This document shows, piece by piece, positions 25,701-33,834 of a stretch of DNA of 59,830 bases (position 1 is the stretch's first letter; each line of letters opens with the position of its first letter). The position numbers were made by a program, and so were the translations under genes. The notes under the pieces were generated by a model. That model was not told the origin of the DNA and did no database searches. It saw nothing but the letters and a program-made list of their open reading frames with translations. This DNA is from an uncultured Clostridia bacterium (lineage in GTDB: Bacteria; Bacillota; Clostridia; Christensenellales; UBA1242). The stretch spans positions 1 to 59,830 of the forward strand of contig CALWTL010000005.1 of the NCBI GenBank assembly GCA_944384445.1, in the 5' to 3' direction.

Positions 25701-28644
25701 TTGCTTAGGCGTTGACGGTAATTATATATTTGCATCTGGAAGTTATGAAATATCAGTGAGAACAATAGCTGGATTAGGTAATAATGAACTTCCTAATGCT
25801 TCAGATTATCTACTAAATTCAAAGAATCCAACAAATAGTTATATTTATAATAAGATATCAGATACTTATATGTATGCTGAAAATGGAGTATTAAAATTTG
25901 CTTTGACTAGCATTAACAGTAATAATACTACAATTTATATTTATGACTATGAAATTACATTAATTGATGAGTCTGGTACTAGTTATTCTTATCAAATTTC
26001 ACGTGATAGTGAAGGTGTGAGCATTGATTCTGCTAACCATTTAGTAATCTATGAATTGCCTGCTCAAATTGAGATTGATGGAAGAATTTTGAATATTGAA
26101 GATGCAAAAGAATATTCAATTAAAGTTAAAGGATTGGCTCAGGGAAATCAATATGTATTAAATGGAAGTTTTATAAAAGATAATTCAATAGATAGAGAAT
26201 TAGAATTTTCAAAATCGACAGGAATAAGTATTGCTAATGGTGAAGATTTAAGAATAGAAGATGGTGTATTGAAGTGGAAAGTTTTAGATATAAGTAATTA
26301 TACGACAGTCACTATACAAATAACTTTTTTAGATTTAAATCAAGAGAAAAAGACTATAACATTTAATACAACTGGAACACAAGTAAATGATGAATTTGGC
26401 ACTTATCAATATCATTACTATACATTCCTTGATGATAGATATCGTCTAGATGATGGCAGTGGAACAACTTATATAGATTATGGTACAATTTACAATATTA
26501 AAATGTACGTTAATGGTACTACAAATAGTGATAAAGCAATTTTAAATAGTAATTATTCTAAAGAAATTCAAATTGAGAGATTGGATAAAATAGATGATTC
26601 TCAATTGATGTCTGTCGATGGAAACTTAACATGGAATATTGTAGACAATGCTCAAACTTATGTAGTCACATTGACTTCAAGTTCAGATAGTTATGTATTT
26701 ATGACGTCATCGAATATGATTGATTTTGGACTATTAACAGACGAAGATGGACAATATTTACAAGCTGGTACTTATTCAGTAAATATTAGAGTTTTTGGAA
26801 ATGATAAAATAAATTCAAGATTAACTAATTCAACAAAAACATTTATTAAATTAACTCCGGTTGAAAATATAGGTGTTGATAGTTCTAATCCAAATAGCAT
26901 TAGGTGGGATATAAGTGATAATGCTCAAGGATATTGGGTTAAATTCATTTATAATAATTCAGATGATATAGCAAGCGAATATGAAGAAACAATAATTGGA
27001 AAAGAGAATAATTCTATACTTGCTCCTACTGGAATGACTGGTCAATATACCGTCCAAGTTAAAGCTATTGGTGTTGGAAATGGATATGTATTTAATAGTG
27101 AAATTAGTTCATATACAAGTTCAAAAGATAGACCAAATCCGGTTAGTGCAGTATTGTATGACAGTGAAAAATATAGATATTATTGGACAACTGCATCTGA
27201 TTTCAGTGAAGGCGATAGCTTACGTATTACTTATAATTTCAAGCCATTTGTTAAATCTGAAAATGGCATAGAATTAGATACTGAAATTCACTCAGTGGTA
27301 TTAAATTATAGTTATAATCAAGCGGGAACATATTTTATTCAAGATTCAATTAAATACTATTATTTTGCTCCTACCGTAATGGGACAAATTACAGACTTTA
27401 CAGTACAAGTTGAACGAGAAGGCAGTTTATATTCAGCAACAAGTAGAGGTGAAGATACGTTAATGAACTTGTATAGTATTGGTTCAGGAACAGAAGATGA
27501 TCCTTATGGTATTGATACTGTAAATGAACTATTAAATATATCATATTTTACAAATTCATATTTTGAATTATTAGCAGCAATAAATTTTGCAGGTATAGAT
27601 ATTGTTAAATTGATTGAAACTAATGGTGCAATTATATGTTCATCATTTAGTGGCACACTTGATGGTAATGGTTATGCAATTTATGGATTTGGTAATATAT
27701 ACTTGTCACAGATAGAACAATTTGCATTATTTAATGAATTAAATCATGCAAATATTAAAGAAATTGTATTTGGAGAATCAACAATTGATACAATTATTAC
27801 AAATACATTTGCAAATTCTACTAATAATGTGGTAAACTTATCATTGATTGCAAATAATGCAACAAGTACTACAATTACAGATATTACTACTCATAATATA
27901 AAATTTGTATTAGATGGTTTAGGTAGACTAACTAATAACGTATATCTGGGAGGACTTCTTGGTATTTCAACAAATTCTACTATTTCAGGTGCGATTATAG
28001 AAATTGAAGTTCAATTCGATGTAGACTTTACTTCTAGCAGTTATATAGGAGGAGCTATAGGATACGGAACTAGTACAACTATTAATTCAAGTGCTACACG
28101 TACTTCAAATGTTGATTTTGTAATAACTCAAGCTAAAACAAATAGAACTTTCACTTATGTAGGCGGTATCATTGGTTATTTGATGGGCGATGATAGTAGA
28201 AGTACAGGAATTTATCAATCTAATGCAAACGTGACATTTACAAATATTTATGCAAGTAATTTAGGAGGAATTGTTGGATTTATAAGTAAATCTGTAATTC
28301 AAAATAGTTCAGTTGATGGAACGATTAATCATACTGGAATTAGTAATAGTACAAATATAGGTGCGATTGCAGGCACTTGTCAAAGCAGTATTATATCAGA
28401 AAATACGATTAATTTGTTATTTGATATAAGCATTTCGAATTCTACATCAACCACAATTTATATTGGAGCAGTATCAGGAAGATTAACAACCACGGCTTCA
28501 ATTGATTGTCAAGTAAAAGATTGCACTATATCTTACGAATTTATCGATTGCACAATATTATCTTCAACCGGTATAGAGACAATTGGTATTTACGGATATA
28601 GCAGTCAAACCAATGTTGTGGTATCTGGTTGTAAACAAGGTTAA
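19786..28644 (+). CDS. Giant FN3/GLUG surface lipoprotein (2952 residues)
   Basis: Start chosen at 19786 (Shine-Dalgarno AAAAGGGG, then the signal peptide); an earlier in-frame Met at 19759 lies at the predicted transcription start. The lipobox FIFGC puts the lipidated Cys at 25. A Big2-like domain (about 32-110) has the phrase VSEGNTTIRVRS. Then about twenty FN3-like modules of 80-150 residues run to about 2470. Each tends to begin L-x-x-P and contains a strand like ILKFEKNVNSINYSILING or LTWNIVDNAQTYVVTL. From about 2560 GTEDDPYGIDTVNELL begins a GLUG region with YLGGLLGIS, YIGGAIGYG, YVGGIIGYL and NLGGIVGFI. No sortase motif or enzyme domain is seen. It probably stands on the membrane as a long stalk with an adhesive or polymer-binding tip. 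SipW and its candidate substrates follow in the same operon, 11 nt downstream. Confidence 0.9.
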   Translation: MSILKNKKFYICIILACVALFIFGCKNKTPVEDISFREDEIVLLVGESYTPKISVSPSYATNSSYTLLSSNSSIVSVNGEKILAVSEGNTTIRVRSNDNSLIEDVMTVIVRKNKTVLDTPRNLTYNQNLQTFTFDNVINATSYTIRINGQEINLGNSNTYSLEQYNIEYGNAFDTVLSVQVKANAPTYSQAFINSDYTNELLIYQNSPIKSASITNGILKFEKNVNSINYSILINGSEYVRGSDNIVDLTHVPAGYAGNNVTVGIISLVDNQIKLMNTSEVQYYDSKNYDIKASVLGIAEVSMNISTVNWNNVNNAGSYFIYINDEHVATTNNNYFDLRSIDNFQDIVNQEGGYLLRVEPEMSENSINILKSEVRGEELNFNRFETPSISTNNNFISWQTVEYANSYSIELIYGETVLRTTTIDNSFSLDSYPSNTNYTLNILVDGNKYGDVNYLASPVSTVQIFKQSDVELEINDYVLTLDVKNGDNYKIQFYTSESNLIEETIQAESEILNFDLSNYTFSAGIHELIVTHLGNNSSIFDSNECSIQFVQLENIDNIDINEGVASVLISEINEQANIKFVITGDKGTNFEINANNYTFNTQDSQMENYLQSDEYTISVYVYGDGKNTFSVGGKDALICASKSFKVLDIPSLSLLDKDVSSLNISEITGAEKYNIFTFKNNQYSLTDELTQNNYNFTLDNGEMSIKIQSVGDGSSYLNSALSNEIKIIRLSAPTLMYDNTTDIISKIDNNPTEYISNFIFEVNDIENDYLFDNSPFTDFVVGENSLSLKVIAVDPRDNVYYLNSFDYSLIINMIDNTADITIDEDNKLVITPLNQNQEYNINLVITIDDEEISFEGSNGRLLNENYTLNYTYSIENNGYYIDLLNTNYTPIIDKMIKNFSVKVKFLKSSTGNDDTANSAFTINKNITVLSKTTADRDNQYITIKNIVQTYTYENYALLINNEYRLNLDNSIIVDSDNQLLKIDVNYIYDNTPIEYLSDINEIAVITLNINSNVENPTLSVIGDSIFIARVDLPELTATKDNTQDDNSVKISFTTNDTIFEKTYVVEIYNLVEGEKTNLVETRYSDLDANENIISFNLDNYSLTGDIYISYNILTNGEYEEEGKTIFVFNSNKSNELKFTKIDTVTNIIVSNGFITFDAVENAVGYEIYKETPSGYEKINTSLLTNTSYNLANETGNLKLYIKAISSIDGYTNSNLSQLINVNKLATPVFSVENGMIILTLSQDAITLLNEGTIDCTIHILNGSKEYFLNIENDDIYLSGNKLYIDPYLVLNYGVNSLLKETLTININVNYVDSEQMMFYLNSNSISVDVYGLFAPTNTKKYTSQENEKEIIEHISWIGSLNNILDGVDVGYGYILKIQVGENVYYSSDSRLKFAQSEDVTNLSSYPSVLQEVNVIFPYGYDLDENGIISESEIFLAGEYHISIKAIPKVQSGYNLLASAYSIDYVVYIMETPFLNANQGSIIWQTNEQATGYIVKIYDSDFTTEIDREVLTSTDFDFSNERYNSYYGLYGISVQAISSKENVLNSDTSTIIQVYRMPKVDNITVDDGSLIIHANRFFTEAEIQFVDTETNRVEYLIYSRAMQASEQLTELAITQWSELPEDNIDQLYTVYKYIVEIDDSDILNVLVNRSYKINIKLKGNSNRELCVMNSAQTINVSELTGTKLNTNVFEVSKGVLKFDTTGEYESIDLNYNFNNQDILDENSFWNDTIVYKITITTPSSYEIYAVDYYRFLDAISNGKLSSDEYGLMDENMYNLYAYVKFTYTDETGTKYLYFNVFKDNSINLKDYSNLYYFPINVIVKDGEYIYSSVSSEKEYSSIDLSLGGSFVFRVNILGGDSIIKTDTSSQLITSHLAYFTANTNTSNTFIRYSENILTSYLGQIKLNNQSPVNESDIVIDYPLYELTITKLNTEDTEIVYLYYNSEEEARQIIDNENAIYVQVTFDELNAILFDLSNCLGVDGNYIFASGSYEISVRTIAGLGNNELPNASDYLLNSKNPTNSYIYNKISDTYMYAENGVLKFALTSINSNNTTIYIYDYEITLIDESGTSYSYQISRDSEGVSIDSANHLVIYELPAQIEIDGRILNIEDAKEYSIKVKGLAQGNQYVLNGSFIKDNSIDRELEFSKSTGISIANGEDLRIEDGVLKWKVLDISNYTTVTIQITFLDLNQEKKTITFNTTGTQVNDEFGTYQYHYYTFLDDRYRLDDGSGTTYIDYGTIYNIKMYVNGTTNSDKAILNSNYSKEIQIERLDKIDDSQLMSVDGNLTWNIVDNAQTYVVTLTSSSDSYVFMTSSNMIDFGLLTDEDGQYLQAGTYSVNIRVFGNDKINSRLTNSTKTFIKLTPVENIGVDSSNPNSIRWDISDNAQGYWVKFIYNNSDDIASEYEETIIGKENNSILAPTGMTGQYTVQVKAIGVGNGYVFNSEISSYTSSKDRPNPVSAVLYDSEKYRYYWTTASDFSEGDSLRITYNFKPFVKSENGIELDTEIHSVVLNYSYNQAGTYFIQDSIKYYYFAPTVMGQITDFTVQVEREGSLYSATSRGEDTLMNLYSIGSGTEDDPYGIDTVNELLNISYFTNSYFELLAAINFAGIDIVKLIETNGAIICSSFSGTLDGNGYAIYGFGNIYLSQIEQFALFNELNHANIKEIVFGESTIDTIITNTFANSTNNVVNLSLIANNATSTTITDITTHNIKFVLDGLGRLTNNVYLGGLLGISTNSTISGAIIEIEVQFDVDFTSSSYIGGAIGYGTSTTINSSATRTSNVDFVITQAKTNRTFTYVGGIIGYLMGDDSRSTGIYQSNANVTFTNIYASNLGGIVGFISKSVIQNSSVDGTINHTGISNSTNIGAIAGTCQSSIISENTINLLFDISISNSTSTTIYIGAVSGRLTTTASIDCQVKDCTISYEFIDCTILSSTGIETIGIYGYSSQTNVVVSGCKQG
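20130..27200 (+). repeat. Coding array of FN3-like modules
   Basis: Degenerate tandem modules in the giant lipoprotein. Recurrent phrases include TPRNLTYNQNLQTFTFDNV, TPSISTNNNFISWQTVEYAN, TNIIVSNGFITFDAVENAVG, TPFLNANQGSIIWQTNEQAT and PVENIGVDSSNPNSIRWDIS. The first strand, the Trp/Phe strand and the N-A-x-x-Y turn recur. Copies are diverged at DNA level, so this is an old array rather than a recent expansion. Confidence 0.75.
27475..28641 (+). repeat. GLUG repeat region of the first giant lipoprotein
   Basis: Begins with GTEDDPYGIDTVNEL, then SGTLDGNGYAIYGF, then at least six GG-I/L-x-G units spaced 30-45 residues (GGLLG, GGAIG, GGIIG, GGIVG, GAIAG, GAVSG). This is the GLUG beta-helix-like repeat known from surface proteins including IgA peptidases. 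Confidence 0.85.
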
Positions 28645-28655
28645 AAGGGGAACTT

Positions 28656-29237
28656 ATGAATTATTCAGACGAGATTTTAGAGAACAAAGCATTCAATTTC
28701 TTCAAACATTTAATGTATAATATAGTCCTTGCAATATGTATTATACTAGTAGTTTGTTTAGTACTTGTGTATGGCTTTAAATTTAAGCCATACGAAGTAC
28801 TATCAAACAGTATGTTTCCAGTTTTTAAAGCGGGCGATATGATAGTAGTAAAAGCACAAAAAGAATATGTTGAAGGGGATATTTTAAAATTTAATAATTC
28901 AGGACTACCTGTCACTCACAGATTATTGGAAATACGTGAAGTAGATGGAATTACATATTATTTATGCCATGGTGATAGTGTTTCAGATTTAACCCAAGAA
29001 GAAATTAAAAATATGACTTGGGAAGAAATAAAAGATGATGGGACAATACAGCGAGTACAACTAAACAATATTGAAGGTAAAGTTGTTGCAAGTTTTAATA
29101 ATTGGGGTTCATATTTTAATTTCATTGGCGATCATAAGCTTCTAATTATTGCAATAATTGTATCAATTTGGTGTGTTAGTGCGACAGCACAAAACGAAAT
29201 AGATATGAAAAAAAATAGGAGATTATTTGATAATTAA
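28656..29237 (+). CDS. sipW: SipW-type signal peptidase I
   Basis: 193 residues with a transmembrane helix near the N-terminus (about 20-41) and a second at the C-terminus (about 160-178). The catalytic Ser52 is in LSNSMFPVFKAGDMIVV and the general base is His88 in VTHRLLE, not the Lys of ordinary bacterial signal peptidases. The Ser/His dyad and two-helix layout define the ER/archaeal/SipW class. In Bacillus SipW matures TasA and TapA, the biofilm fibre proteins. Shine-Dalgarno AAAGGGG precedes the ATG by 6 nt. It lies 11 nt after the giant lipoprotein gene and overlaps the next gene by 1 nt, so it is dedicated to this operon. Confidence 0.93.
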   Translation: MNYSDEILENKAFNFFKHLMYNIVLAICIILVVCLVLVYGFKFKPYEVLSNSMFPVFKAGDMIVVKAQKEYVEGDILKFNNSGLPVTHRLLEIREVDGITYYLCHGDSVSDLTQEEIKNMTWEEIKDDGTIQRVQLNNIEGKVVASFNNWGSYFNFIGDHKLLIIAIIVSIWCVSATAQNEIDMKKNRRLFDN

Positions 29238-31597
29238 TGAAAAAGGTAAAAACTAAGAAAAACTTTATAAAAGTTTTAAGCGTCATTTTAGGCGCAGTTT
29301 TTGCATTAACTGTAGGCTATACTTTTGCTGCAGAAATTTTCAATTTTGAAATAGGAAATAATACTTATTCTACAACTACTTATGCGACAAATCAACAATA
29401 TTCTATTATTAATGATACAGTTAATAATCCAATACCTTTTGGCAGTGGTGCACATAATTATGAAGTTGCTATAAAATATTCGTTTGGATATGATTTTGAT
29501 ATACGTATCCGTTATTCTTTAGAATGGAGTGGCGGAAATAATAATGATACAAATAATGTGATATTAAATTATGCTAATAGAGATGGTTACATTGTTGATA
29601 ATCAATATATTTATTATAAAGATACAATATCAGCAGGCAACGATACTTTAATGTTATTTACTGGAGTAGATTTTATTGATTCTTCAGATGAATCTTATAT
29701 AGGAGCATCTTTAACTATTAATATTGATGAAGTAAGAATATATAAAAAGTCGGATACATATAATGAATCTCATTCATTGTATGTTGATACTGAAGCTGGT
29801 CGGGCATGGATTCAATATAAAAATAGTTCATCTATAAACGGAGCATATGTTTTGATTTATAACAAGCGCTCTGAACAAAACTATTATGTATCGCATCCAG
29901 GATTAGAATCTGCTTATTATAAGAGTTTGTCTGCAACTAATGTAGTCGAAAGTTATCGTTGGGCAGGAGGTAATAAATATTATGGTGGTCTTTCAGCCTA
30001 TATTATTACAGGAAATCAACCAATAACATTAAGTACAAGCATTGTAGGGACATGGAGATATCTAACTTCCCCTAGTCAAGCGGTTAGTGAAAATAATATA
30101 AAATACAATTATTCATCAGATTGGATATTTGATAGCTATCAATCTAATGGTGTATTTGAAAACAGACATTATAAATATACAATACCTAGAAATTCTGCCG
30201 TATATGTAGAATTTATAGATAGTATTGAAATAACTTGTAGGACACCATCTAATATTGAAAATTTTAACGATTATGCGGTGTCAACATCATTTATATTAAA
30301 TGGAAATCAATATACAGATGATAATTTCAATAATGGGATTTGCGAAACAACAATTTCAACAGCAGGAACATTTAGTGGTACAACTAATTATTCGCAACCA
30401 AGCATAGATGTAATAAATACAAGTACATATCAACCAGGACTATATGATATTACCTTAGGTGTTGTGGGTGGTAGTCAAACATTTGATACAAATATAAGTT
30501 TAACAAATAATACAGCAAATAAAATAAGAGTTAGTAGTGTGACTTTCCAATTAAAATACACATTAAGCAACGCACAACATCATACGTCATCATCGGACGA
30601 ATTTAATAATGCAGAAAATCAATGGTGTAGAAAAGAAAATCAAATTGCAATTAGCCTATCAGCTGAAAATATAAATAATTACATAGCTCCTTATACAACA
30701 ATAAATATCAAAAGTTCATTCAGTACGTCATTAGCAGATGAAATAGTAAATACATATTTAGGCAGATATGATGCATGGGTTGAGTTAGTAATAACAAATA
30801 TTAATTATACAACCGTTGCTGACACTGTCACTACCAATAGTTTATCTGTAGAAGCAAGTGCAGAGCAAACTAGCAGTGGGACAACAATAACTTACAATGT
30901 TAAAAATAAATCAAATGAAGTAATATCAAATGTTAGTGCTAATATTAGTTTAGCACAATTAGAACCAAGCTATGATAGACAATCAACTCAACCAAGTGAT
31001 TGGATGAGTAGTTTCTGGAAATATTATTATTTAAATAATGGTGAATATGTACAAGTACAATCTAATGTTTGGTCTGCAAGTTATCAATATTATTCTTTGT
31101 CATATATTTCTAGAAATATTTCAATTACAAATCCAACATTGTATAATGGATTTGTTCAAAATAATAATACTTTTACATCGACATCACTTTCATTGCAACC
31201 TAATGAAACTGCAAAAATTGTAAGTTTTAATATATCTAATACTGATAATGAATTAGTTTTAACAGGTTCTGCAAACGGACAGTCGGCAATGACGAGCACA
31301 CAAATAGATATAGTTAATGAAGGTACTGAATTCGCTTATATAATAAATAATTCAAATAATTCTTATTATGTAAGATTTACAGGAACGGTAGAAACAGATG
31401 TTCCAAATATTGAAAATATTTCCAATTATAATTATTATATAGGTGTTATACGACCGGGACAAATAGTTAAATTAAACATGAGTGGAAACACCGTGGTTCA
31501 GTTCGAAACTATTTTAGCAACAGATACTTTTACTTCAACAACTTTATCTAGTTGGGGGACAGAAGTTCAAAGCATATTTGAAAATTATTTTAAATAA
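29237..31597 (+). CDS. Large secreted protein, probable SipW client
   Basis: 786 residues. A basic N-terminus and hydrophobic core (VLSVILGAVFALTVGYTFA, residues about 14-32) give a secretion signal; the rest is Asn/Ser/Thr/Tyr-rich, beta-type, with no membrane helix at the C-terminus and no sortase motif. A segment near residues 525-570 (NYTTVADTVTTNSLSVEASA, then ITYNVKNKSNEVISNVSANI) looks like an Ig-like or DUF11-like domain. The start overlaps the sipW stop as TAATG, and AGGAG is 17 nt upstream, so translation is probably coupled. Its place directly after sipW suggests that the peptidase processes it. No named family was recognised. Confidence 0.75.
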   Translation: MKKVKTKKNFIKVLSVILGAVFALTVGYTFAAEIFNFEIGNNTYSTTTYATNQQYSIINDTVNNPIPFGSGAHNYEVAIKYSFGYDFDIRIRYSLEWSGGNNNDTNNVILNYANRDGYIVDNQYIYYKDTISAGNDTLMLFTGVDFIDSSDESYIGASLTINIDEVRIYKKSDTYNESHSLYVDTEAGRAWIQYKNSSSINGAYVLIYNKRSEQNYYVSHPGLESAYYKSLSATNVVESYRWAGGNKYYGGLSAYIITGNQPITLSTSIVGTWRYLTSPSQAVSENNIKYNYSSDWIFDSYQSNGVFENRHYKYTIPRNSAVYVEFIDSIEITCRTPSNIENFNDYAVSTSFILNGNQYTDDNFNNGICETTISTAGTFSGTTNYSQPSIDVINTSTYQPGLYDITLGVVGGSQTFDTNISLTNNTANKIRVSSVTFQLKYTLSNAQHHTSSSDEFNNAENQWCRKENQIAISLSAENINNYIAPYTTINIKSSFSTSLADEIVNTYLGRYDAWVELVITNINYTTVADTVTTNSLSVEASAEQTSSGTTITYNVKNKSNEVISNVSANISLAQLEPSYDRQSTQPSDWMSSFWKYYYLNNGEYVQVQSNVWSASYQYYSLSYISRNISITNPTLYNGFVQNNNTFTSTSLSLQPNETAKIVSFNISNTDNELVLTGSANGQSAMTSTQIDIVNEGTEFAYIINNSNNSYYVRFTGTVETDVPNIENISNYNYYIGVIRPGQIVKLNMSGNTVVQFETILATDTFTSTTLSSWGTEVQSIFENYFK

Positions 31598-31605
31598 GGA
31601 GAAAA

Positions 31606-32271
31606 ATGAAATATACAGGCAAACACATAAAAATATTAGGTTTAATAGTCATATTGACTTTAATCTTTTTGTTTGCCTTTAACGTCACTTATTCATATTT
31701 TTCAGCAATTGATAGAGTGACTGGTAATATTGTGTTTTCTAATTTAAATGTCCGTTTTGCATATAGGTCTAATAATGTTGACACTGTTGTAAATGATACA
31801 AGTTTGACAATAATACCAAGTGCATCAAGCGGTACAATATCTAGAGGTTCAACTTTTAATTTAGCACTATCAGACGGAACTGAAATTAGTTATTTAGCAT
31901 TCAATAGTTCTTCTGATTCGTGTGCAAGTTATATAAGGTATAGAATAAATGCTTATAAAGTTAATGATGGAGTAGAAGATACCAGCATTAATTACGGACA
32001 ATATTTTCAATTTGAAGGAAGTCTAGATGTCGTTAGAGAAATAAGAACGGTTGCGGGTGAGACAAATGCAATTTATTATATAAAAGAATCTGTATCTGCT
32101 AATTCTAGACGTGTATTTGCTTCATCAATAACATTGCTTGAATCTGCTCCAGTCTCAATATTAAATTCTCAGTTAAAACTTACAATTACTTTTGAAGCAG
32201 TTCAATCTGCAAACAAAGCATTTACAGTTGTGTTTGATGATGGATGGGGGTATTTAAACACTTGGACATAA
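31606..32271 (+). CDS. TasA/camelysin-like SipW-dependent secreted protein
   Basis: 221 residues. The leader has the typical SipW-dependent form: basic start, long hydrophobic core (ILGLIVILTLIFLFAFNVTY), then SYFSAIDRVTGNIVFSNLNV, where SYFS is followed by the G-N-I-x-F strand seen in TasA and camelysin relatives. The rest is a beta-rich domain ending in TITFEAVQSANKAFTVVFDD. Such proteins polymerise into matrix fibres or sit on the cell surface. AAGGAG is 5 nt upstream of the ATG. It follows the 786-residue gene by 8 nt and overlaps the next gene by 28 nt. Confidence 0.75.
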   Translation: MKYTGKHIKILGLIVILTLIFLFAFNVTYSYFSAIDRVTGNIVFSNLNVRFAYRSNNVDTVVNDTSLTIIPSASSGTISRGSTFNLALSDGTEISYLAFNSSSDSCASYIRYRINAYKVNDGVEDTSINYGQYFQFEGSLDVVREIRTVAGETNAIYYIKESVSANSRRVFASSITLLESAPVSILNSQLKLTITFEAVQSANKAFTVVFDDGWGYLNTWT

Positions 32272-32933
32272 TTAAGATAAAAAAGAAAAATTCTCAAATT
32301 AAAATTTTATCAGTATTAATTATACTGTTTAGTCTTTTTGCTTCAATATTAGGGGTGACAAATGCTTGGTTTACATCTGGCGAAAATCAAAAGATTGAGT
32401 GCGTAATTAATATTGCTCAAATTAATATAAATGTTTACCAAGCATTGCCAAGTGGTGATGAAGTTTTAATTAAATCTAATCAACAAAATGCAGATTCTAG
32501 TTCTCCTAGCTATGTTGATTTAACAAATTCATCTAATGACAGAGAAATAATACCTGATCAATATTATAGTTTAAATTTGAAACTAAAAAATGAAGATAAT
32601 GGAGATCAATCATTATATATTAGATATAAAATAGAATTGTATGCTTGCAATTATGATTCTGACATTTTGCTTAATCCTATTATAAGTGGATACACCACTC
32701 CTTCAGCTAGTTCAAATGGGTTTGTATATAATCAAGCAGATGGATACTATTATTATCAAAATAACACAGGTGAAAATCAGATATATTTATCTAATGAAGA
32801 ATCAATTATGATTGGAGGATTTACTATTCCATATTCAGATTTTGCTTTCACTGGTAATTATCCAACTATCAATGGTAATAATATTAAAATAGTTATTACT
32901 ATTGAAGGTTTTGATATAAATCCACAGGTATAA
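32244..32933 (+). CDS. Second TasA-like SipW-dependent secreted protein
   Basis: 229 residues. After a basic stretch (KIKKKNSQIK) comes a hydrophobic core (ILSVLIILFSLFASILGVTN), then AWFTSGENQKIECVINIAQI, the SipW-type junction (A-x-F-T) followed by a first beta strand. The C-terminal half holds ADGYYYYQNNTGENQIYLSN, a DGYYYY motif common in TasA-like proteins. The start at 32244 gives a 28-nt overlap with the preceding gene; a nearby TTG at 32262 is an alternative, so the exact N-terminus is uncertain. Probably a fibre subunit or anchor working with its neighbour. Confidence 0.72.
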   Translation: MGVFKHLDIIKIKKKNSQIKILSVLIILFSLFASILGVTNAWFTSGENQKIECVINIAQININVYQALPSGDEVLIKSNQQNADSSSPSYVDLTNSSNDREIIPDQYYSLNLKLKNEDNGDQSLYIRYKIELYACNYDSDILLNPIISGYTTPSASSNGFVYNQADGYYYYQNNTGENQIYLSNEESIMIGGFTIPYSDFAFTGNYPTINGNNIKIVITIEGFDINPQV

Positions 32934-32949
32934 TAAGGAGGCATAAAAC

Positions 32950-33732
32950 ATGAAAAATGATTTTAATAAATTTACAAAAAATGATTTGCCTTTTGATTCA
33001 TATTCTGATTTACCTATAGAAACTTATGAGCACACTACTAAAAATGATAATGAAAAAAATTTAAAGAAAAGACAGAAAAAATTACAAGAAGAACAAAAAA
33101 TTAAAGAGCAAGTTGAAAATCCTGATCCTAATAATAAAAAGAATACATCTAACAAAAAAACACATTTAAAATCAAATGGTCAAGGTCTACAAGAATTAGA
33201 AGAGTTAAATGAACAAAATATTCGTAATTTTAGACATAGATCAAGACGTAATAGAGTAATTATTATTTCATTAGTTATATTGCTACTATTAACTATTGTC
33301 GGTATAGCTGTTTATACAAGTTTAATATATTTACAAAGCAATTGTTTTTTATATGTCCATGGAGATTGCGAAGCAACATACATTGTAGATGGTAATGAAT
33401 TAAGCAAATTTAGAACTCCAAATAATTTGCAAGGTAATAGGGTATTTAATGCTGATTTTGATATAAAATTGGAGAGTTCAGGTAATTACAATGTTAAATT
33501 TAAAATAGACGTCTATCAGTCAAACGAATTGTTAGACAATATATTAATTTACGAACCAAATAAGGAATTGTTTCAAGATGGAGGTGATGGATATTTCTAT
33601 AGCCGTTCACCAATATCTGGTAGACAAACAATTAATTTATGTTTAGGGGTAATATTGGATAGACAATATGAAGATACACTTAACGTAAATAATTTCAAAT
33701 TAGAATTTCACACATATTTTGAAAGAGTGTAA
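32950..33732 (+). CDS. Type II membrane protein of the SipW operon
   Basis: 260 residues. A charged cytoplasmic part of about 100 residues (Lys/Glu/Asn-rich, coiled-coil around KNLKKRQKKLQEEQKIKEQ) precedes one transmembrane helix (VIIISLVILLLLTIVGIAVY, about 102-121) and an outer beta domain of about 135 residues. The outer domain has DGGDGYFYSRSPISGRQTIN, matching the DGYYYY region of the preceding TasA-like protein, so both share the fold. It could anchor or nucleate the fibre. AAGGAGG is 8 nt upstream. It is the last gene of the operon, and a hairpin with T5 follows. Confidence 0.7.
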   Translation: MKNDFNKFTKNDLPFDSYSDLPIETYEHTTKNDNEKNLKKRQKKLQEEQKIKEQVENPDPNNKKNTSNKKTHLKSNGQGLQELEELNEQNIRNFRHRSRRNRVIIISLVILLLLTIVGIAVYTSLIYLQSNCFLYVHGDCEATYIVDGNELSKFRTPNNLQGNRVFNADFDIKLESSGNYNVKFKIDVYQSNELLDNILIYEPNKELFQDGGDGYFYSRSPISGRQTINLCLGVILDRQYEDTLNVNNFKLEFHTYFERV

Positions 33733-33771
33733 TAAAGATAACTTTAATTTACATTTTAATCCTTTAATTTT

Positions 33772-33808
33772 GATAAATAATTATAATAATTGATTATTTT
33801 ATCTTTTT
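33772..33808 (+). terminator. Hairpin ending the SipW operon, overlapping the sufC promoter
   Basis: GATAAATAAT (33772-33781) pairs with ATTATTTTATC (33793-33803) with one bulge, then TTTTT (33804-33808). The right arm also contains the sufC -35 region, so termination and initiation would overlap. Confidence 0.45.
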
Positions 33809-33818
33809 GTGCTAAGAT
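33790..33818 (+). promoter_or_regulatory. Promoter of sufC-sufB
   Basis: TTGATT (33790-33795), 17-nt spacer, TAAGAT (33813-33818). The start is expected near 33825, only about 10 nt before the ATG and just ahead of the Shine-Dalgarno GTGAGG. Confidence 0.6.
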
Positions 33819-33834
33819 ATATAAGTGAGGAAAA

